The position numbers and the translations under genes are program-made. This document shows, piece by piece, positions 59,772 to 64,000 of a DNA stretch of 64,000 nucleotides. The stretch is from Perognathus longimembris pacificus (taxonomy: Eukaryota; Chordata; Mammalia; Rodentia; Heteromyidae). Each line of letters opens with the position of its first letter. The stretch's first letter is position 1. Under the pieces are notes generated by a model. It was given only the letters and a program-made list of their open reading frames with translations. It did not search any database and had not been told where the DNA came from. The stretch is taken from the NCBI RefSeq assembly GCF_023159225.1, contig NC_063163.1:107105885-107169884 (forward strand), written 5' to 3'.

Positions 59772-59917
59772 CTGGATGCTGAGGCTCTGTGACTCCAGGT
59801 GGGGTAAGGTGATGTTCTTGTAGTCCTCTCCCGTCTCTCGGACCAGGAGCAGGTCCTGGCGCAGGTACTTCTGCAGGTGTTTCTCCGTGGCAGGGTACAC
59901 TACAGTTGTCTTTATGT
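59772..59917 (-). CDS. DCPS: DCPS internal exon (human residues 127-174)
   Basis: A 146-bp exon: two bases completing a split Asp codon, then 48 codons reading [20 protein letters not shown] and on to [12 protein letters not shown]. It covers the hinge between the N-terminal dimerisation domain and the catalytic domain. The acceptor is GTCATTGCAG before ACATAAAG; the donor is CAG followed by GTGAATGG. Small differences from human (for example [14 protein letters not shown]) are conservative. It is the most 5' DCPS exon in the window. Confidence 0.96.
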
Positions 59918-60189
59918 CTGCAATGACACATCACAGGCTGACTCGAAAGCAAAGTCCATTCCATTCATGAGATGAGCCCCCCCTCAAGCATCTGGAAAAC
60001 ACAAGGCTTTCATTGAGGGATTACTGGGCCCCACATCAAGCTAACCTCTGCCCTTCCCCTTCAAATTCCTGGCACAGGAACCAAAGTTCTCTAGCTCTTT
60101 TCACACACAAATTTCTAGGTAGATAGCTTTCTGAACCTGAAGCTGAAAACGTGGTTTACAATCTGGCAGCTCCCTGAAAGCGGGGAAGT

Positions 60190-60482
60190 GTGGGATAGCA
60201 CAATGGTTCAGCGCGCACTCTGAAGCAAGACTGGGTCCGAGTTCAAGTCCTAGCTCTGCCTGCTCCTTCCTTACTGCAAGTGGGATCTTGGCCCCAGCTG
60301 GGAATTTGGTCCAGTTATTTAACCTCTGTGTGCCCCGATGTTCCCATTTGCCACATGAGAATAGTAACAGCTCCTATGTCATAACACTGGGAAGATTAAG
60401 CAAACTAATTACCTGTGGAGCACTTAGAACAATGTCTAGCACAAATAAACACTGCAGCAGTGTCGGCTATGTATAATCTAGG
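60190..60482 (+). mobile_element. MIR, nearly full length
   Basis: The sequence GATAGCACAATGGTTCAGCG starts a clear tRNA-derived MIR head. It continues with GGGTCCGAGTTCAAGTCC (B box), TTATTTAACCTCTGTGTGCC (core), TGAGAATAGTAACAGCTCC, GAAGATTAAGCAAACTAATT and GGAGCACTTAGAACAATGTC to CACAAATAAACACT. It is an ancient mammal-wide SINE, and well preserved here. Confidence 0.85.
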
Positions 60483-60677
60483 GTTTCTCAACCTCTGAGC
60501 CCTGGGCACTCCTGTCTCTGGTGGGGTATTGTCCTGCATAGAGGACCATGCTTGCTCCATTAGCGGCATCTTTCACCTCTTTCCCTGGATACTAGTAACT
60601 CCTCCCCCAAGTTGTGGCAAACTAATATGTCTCCAGACATTTCTAAGTGTCTTCTAGGGGACAAAAATTGTCCTCAG

Positions 60678-60889
60678 TAGGGGCTGGGAATATGGCTTAG
60701 CGGTAGAGTACTTGCCTAGCATGCATGAAGCCCTCGGTTCAATTCCACAGCACCACATAAACAGAAAAAGCTGGAAGTGGCGCTCTGGCTCAAGTGGCAG
60801 AGTGCTAGCCTTGAGCAAAAAGAAGCCAGGGACAGTGCTCAGGCCCTGAGTCCAAGCTCCAGGACTGGTAAAAAAACAAAACACAATAA
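60678..60889 (+). mobile_element. type A SINE with 13-bp target duplication
   Basis: AGGGGCTGGGAATATGGCTT start; AAAAATTGTCCTC occurs at 60663-60675 and 60890-60902. Confidence 0.93.
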
Positions 60890-61121
60890 AAAAATTGTCC
60901 TCGGCAGACAACAGTGGTTTTCATCAGAAGGGAACCCTACAGTTTTCCTGAACAGATTCCAGGCTAAGGACTTTGGCTCCACACCACCTGGCTGTGATTA
61001 AGTCCTTTTCCCTACTTTAACAACTGGTGCAGTTGTTGTCACCACTCAGACATGTAGGTGGTATCTCAACACAGATCTTCAGGGCTGGGAGAATGGCAAA
61101 CTCATTTCAAAATCATTTGGG

Positions 61122-61340
61122 AGGGGCTGGGAATGTGGCTTAGTGGTAGAGTACTCGCCTAGCATACATGAAGCCCTGGGTTCAATTCCTCAGCACTACA
61201 TAAACAGAAAAGGCCAGAAGTGGTACTGTGGCTCAAGTGGTAGAGTGCTAGCTTTGAGCACAGAGAAGCTTAGGGATAGTGCCAGGTCCTGAGTTCAAGC
61301 CCCAAGACTGCCCAGGACTGGCAAAAAAAACAAACATGAA
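61122..61340 (+). mobile_element. type A SINE
   Basis: GAGGGGCTGGGAATGTGGCT start; AAGACTGCCCAGGACTGGCAAAA end with a short duplication of the GACTG end motif. Confidence 0.92.
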
Positions 61341-61539
61341 AACAAAACCCCAAGATCAATTGGGATGTTTCTTAAAAGATATGTGGGTGTGGGCCCCATC
61401 CCTGAGGTTGAGATACACTCAAAAGGAAGGCAACTCAGGGACTCATCTCCACACCTCAAAACCCAACTAAAACCCACCAACCTGTACTTTCAGACTGTCT
61501 GGACTTCTGGTGTGTACTAAGCATCCTGGTCCCCCAGCT

Positions 61540-61692
61540 CTGGGTCAAAGCACTACAGTGGGAAGACTTGGGCTCTGGGCCAGGCTACCAAATGACTGTC
61601 CCTTCTTCCGGAATGATCTTGGGCATGTGGCCCATTAAAGTCTCACTTTCCTCACTTGTTAAAGAATGATTACAAAAGTTAACTCAACATGA
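61540..61692 (+). mobile_element. MIR fragment
   Basis: GACTTGGGCTCTGGGCCAGG and then ATCTTGGGCATGTGGCCCATTAAAGTCTCACTTTCCTCACTTGTTAAAGAATG follow the MIR core. Diverged and partial. Confidence 0.6.
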
Positions 61693-61693
61693 A

Positions 61694-61945
61694 TGCTAGC
61701 CAGGTTCCAGTGGCTCACTCCTGTAACTCTAGCTACTCAGGAGGATCACAGTTGAAAGTCAGCCTGGGCAGGAAAAGTCCGTGAGACTGTTATCTCTCAA
61801 TTAACCAGGAAAAAGCCCAAAGTGGAGCTGTGGCTCAAGTGAGAGAATACTAGCCTTGAACAAAAAAGCTAAGGGACAGTGTCCATGCCTTGACTTCATG
61901 TCCCAGTACCGGGGCAAAATAACAATAACAACAACAACAAGAATT
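61694..61945 (+). mobile_element. type B SINE
   Basis: CTAGCCAGGTTCCAGTGGCT start, right half ATACTAGCCTTGAACAAA, tail (AAC)n. Confidence 0.87.
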
Positions 61946-62225
61946 AATGCTAGCACATTAAGTGAAACTTGATACCTGGACCACCAATGTCACAAAATAA
62001 ATGTCATTAAATGCCTGGCTTTGGGGGAGAATTATGGAAGGGGTGACATTGGCCAAGACGTACAGTACTCATAAATTGATACATTAAATTGAAATCACTT
62101 TGTATAACTACTTCAAGAATTTTTCTTGCTATCACAAGAAATGTACACACTGCCCTATTATGTAACTGTACCCCTTTTGCACAACACCTTGTCAAAAAAA
62201 TTTTTTAATTAATAAAAAAATTCAA

Positions 62226-62430
62226 AAAAAAATTTTTTCTTGCCAGTCCTGGGGCTTGGACTCAGGGACTGAGCACTGACCCTGGCTTCTTTTTGCTCAA
62301 GGCTAGCACTCTACCACTTAAGCCACAGTGCCATTTCTGGCTTTTTCTGTTTATGTGGTACTGAGGAATTGAACCCAGGGCTTCATGCATGCTAGGAAAA
62401 CATTGTACCAATAAGCCACATTCCCAGCCC
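62226..62430 (-). mobile_element. type A SINE
   Basis: Reversed; TTTTTTCTTGCCAGTCCTGG start, AAGCCACATTCCCAGCCC end. Confidence 0.92.
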
Positions 62431-62578
62431 AAGAAATTAATATTTTTTTTAAAAGTACCTGACCCTGAATATAAGGCCCAAAGCCTTCCTGCTAATCCTC
62501 TGGGCAATAATAGCATAAAACTGATCTTGCTTTTACTCCTGATTGTTCTCTAACAGCCTGTACAGAGAATACCAGTAG

Positions 62579-62815
62579 AGGGCTGGGAATGTGGCTTAAT
62601 GGTAGAGTGCTTGCCTAGCATGCATGAAGCCCAGAGTTCCATTCCTCAGTTCCATATAAGCAGAAAAAGCCAGAAGTGGCACTGTGACTCAAGTGGTAGA
62701 TGTATTGGCCTTGAGCAAAAAGAAGCTCGGGGACAAAGCCCAGGCCCTGAGTTCAAGCCCCAAGACTGGCAAAAAATAAATAAATAAATAAAAGAAGAAG
62801 AAGAAGAAGAAGAAG
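62579..62815 (+). mobile_element. type A SINE with (AAAT)n(AAG)n tail
   Basis: AGGGCTGGGAATGTGGCTTA start, AAGACTGGCAAAAAATAAAT end. The tail shows four AAAT units then eight AAG units (62791-62815). Confidence 0.92.
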
Positions 62816-62931
62816 CCCTGTACACTGAGACCTCAAGAGACAGGAGTAGGCCTGAAACTGACTAGGGGTACCACCCTTGAGCTTGCAGTGGCCTCAAGGA
62901 AAAGGCCATGATACCTCCAGTGATCCTGTTG

Positions 62932-63150
62932 GGTGAGAGCAGAGGTCTAGGAGCCAATCAGCCTAGGTGCCAATCTAGGTGACTGCGTATCACTAGCTGT
63001 GTGACCCACATCTAGTAGTCAACCTTGTCTGTTGCCTTATTCTCCAGGCTTACATGACCAGAGGGTAAGAGGGCTGAGGTGAGGATTATACAAGGTAGTA
63101 GGTGGGAGCCACTCAGAAAGTACCTCACACAGAAAATTGCTGCTCAAACA
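62932..63150 (+). mobile_element. MIR fragment
   Basis: AGAGCAGAGGTCTAGGAGCC, CACTAGCTGTGTGACCCACA, and a later GAGGATTATACAAGGTAGTA are positioned as in MIR. The middle is diverged. Confidence 0.6.
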
Positions 63151-64000
63151 CTAGCTTCATTCTCCTTGTTTTTGTTGTGTCTTGGGTTGCCTGGGCTGGG
63201 TGGGGTGAGATGAGCCATGGCTGTGGAACTCCCTCAGAGTAGGGCAGAGAGATGCCTGGGAACAAAGGCAGACTTGAGGCTGGAGGACAGCCTAACTTTG
63301 CTGGCAATGGACACATAGCCCTGGGCCCACAGCCTGGGGCTCCTGGCTGTTTGGAGCTCTGAGAGCAAGTCTTTGTCTGCCCAGGCTTGCCAAGGACCTA
63401 GCCCTGCCACCCAGAATGCAGAGAAACACAGGAATCTCACCAAGCCAGCCCTCTCCTACCCTCCGCCCTCTACAAGAACTCAGGGAGACAGGCCTTGATT
63501 TCCTGACTACTCACTTTCTGCTGTCCTTCCTCCCCTTCCCTGCCTACATCTGTCACTGAGTGGAGACCCAGTTTCTCTCTCAGACCAGGCAAGAACACCT
63601 GGATGCTGGTGCCAGGACTAGGAGCTTCCATCTACGTGTCTGTTCGGTGCTGCCTCCTCTCCGGCCACTAGGAGCCTTCCACTAGCATCTCTCCTGCATG
63701 ATGACTCCCAACACAGGCAAATCCTCCCAGCAGAGCAGAAAGGCTTCCTTGATCCCTTGTCCCACTCAGAAACTCTGATGTCAGTCAATCTGAACAGCGC
63801 TGGCTAAAGTAGGCCCCCAGCCCCTGCCCTCCATCTCGGTCCACCTCTCCCTTGCTTTTCTCACCTGTCACTATCTGACAACACAGTGAAGGTTTACTGT
63901 CTCACTCCTCCATGAAAATTTAACTCCTAGGAAGAAAGGGTTTGTTTTCTTTTGAAAGGTGTATCTTGTCCCTAGCACCTGACACACAGAGTATACTCAA

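Larger units (their letters stand above)
59918..64000 (-). other. DCPS: DCPS upstream intron, part
   Basis: The sequence continues 5' of the residue 127 exon with no match to the preceding DCPS exon (expected to encode the segment ending FPPRQLND) on the minus strand up to base 64000. It holds three MIR-like and five lineage-specific SINEs. Bases 63150-64000 are unique, with no feature I can support. Confidence 0.75.

Noticed and set aside
60190..60482. A possible conserved untranslated exon or enhancer.
   Set aside because: The sequence is accounted for by a well-preserved MIR; no splice sites flank it.
59918..64000. Search for the next upstream DCPS exon.
   Set aside because: I found no minus-strand match to the expected segment preceding residue 127, so it is not claimed inside the window.

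Overview
This is a nuclear mammalian window, from a rodent. The sequence is dominated by SINEs, simple repeats and intronic or intergenic DNA, with small coding exons bounded by GT/AG splice sites. The commonest SINE (called type A here) is a dimer. Its left half is an ID-like, tRNA-Ala-type monomer (GGGCTGGGAATNTGGCNTAG, ending in GGTTCGATTCC-CAGCACCACA). Its right half carries GCTGTGGCTCAAGTGG, TGCTAGCCTTGAGC and CCCAGGACTGGC before an A-rich tail. This matches the IDL-Geo architecture known from Geomyoidea (kangaroo rats, pocket mice, pocket gophers), so a geomyoid rodent is my best guess. A second family (type B) joins a 7SL-derived B1-like left half to the same right half.

The only protein-coding exons I can name belong to DCPS, the scavenger mRNA-decapping enzyme, on the minus strand. 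Four consecutive exons (59772-59917, 54055-54168, 47321-47431, 45409-45675) encode the region equivalent to human residues 127-337. They include the cap-binding Trp175, Glu185 and Lys207 and the HLHVH histidine triad. A stop codon, a short 3' UTR and an AATAAA (45280-45285) follow. The exons for residues 1-126 are not visible and should lie beyond base 64000.

About 8.5 kb downstream of DCPS lies a strong CpG island (about 36020-36740) with many GC boxes and a consensus minus-strand splice donor at 36273. In human, ST3GAL4 follows DCPS on the same strand, so this is most simply the ST3GAL4 promoter and first non-coding exon. Bases 1-36273 would then be the first part of its long 5' intron; I found no ST3GAL4 coding exon.

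Layout: 1-16500, repeats including an old MaLR retroelement (2650-5050), an L1 3' end (7422-8297) and an older L1 3' end (12300-12900). 16500-17790, an isolated GC-rich block of unknown nature. 17800-36000, SINEs, microsatellites and unique DNA. 36020-36740, CpG island. 36750-45250, intergenic. 45250-64000, DCPS, with a solo endogenous-retrovirus LTR carrying perfect 6-bp target duplications (51811-52323) and a nearly full-length MIR (60190-60480) in its introns.

The window shows no bacterial-type system, CRISPR array, phage or operon. Its interest is in nested and recent retrotransposition, SINE-seeded microsatellites, the solo LTR, the unexplained GC-rich block and a few small inverted or direct repeats.
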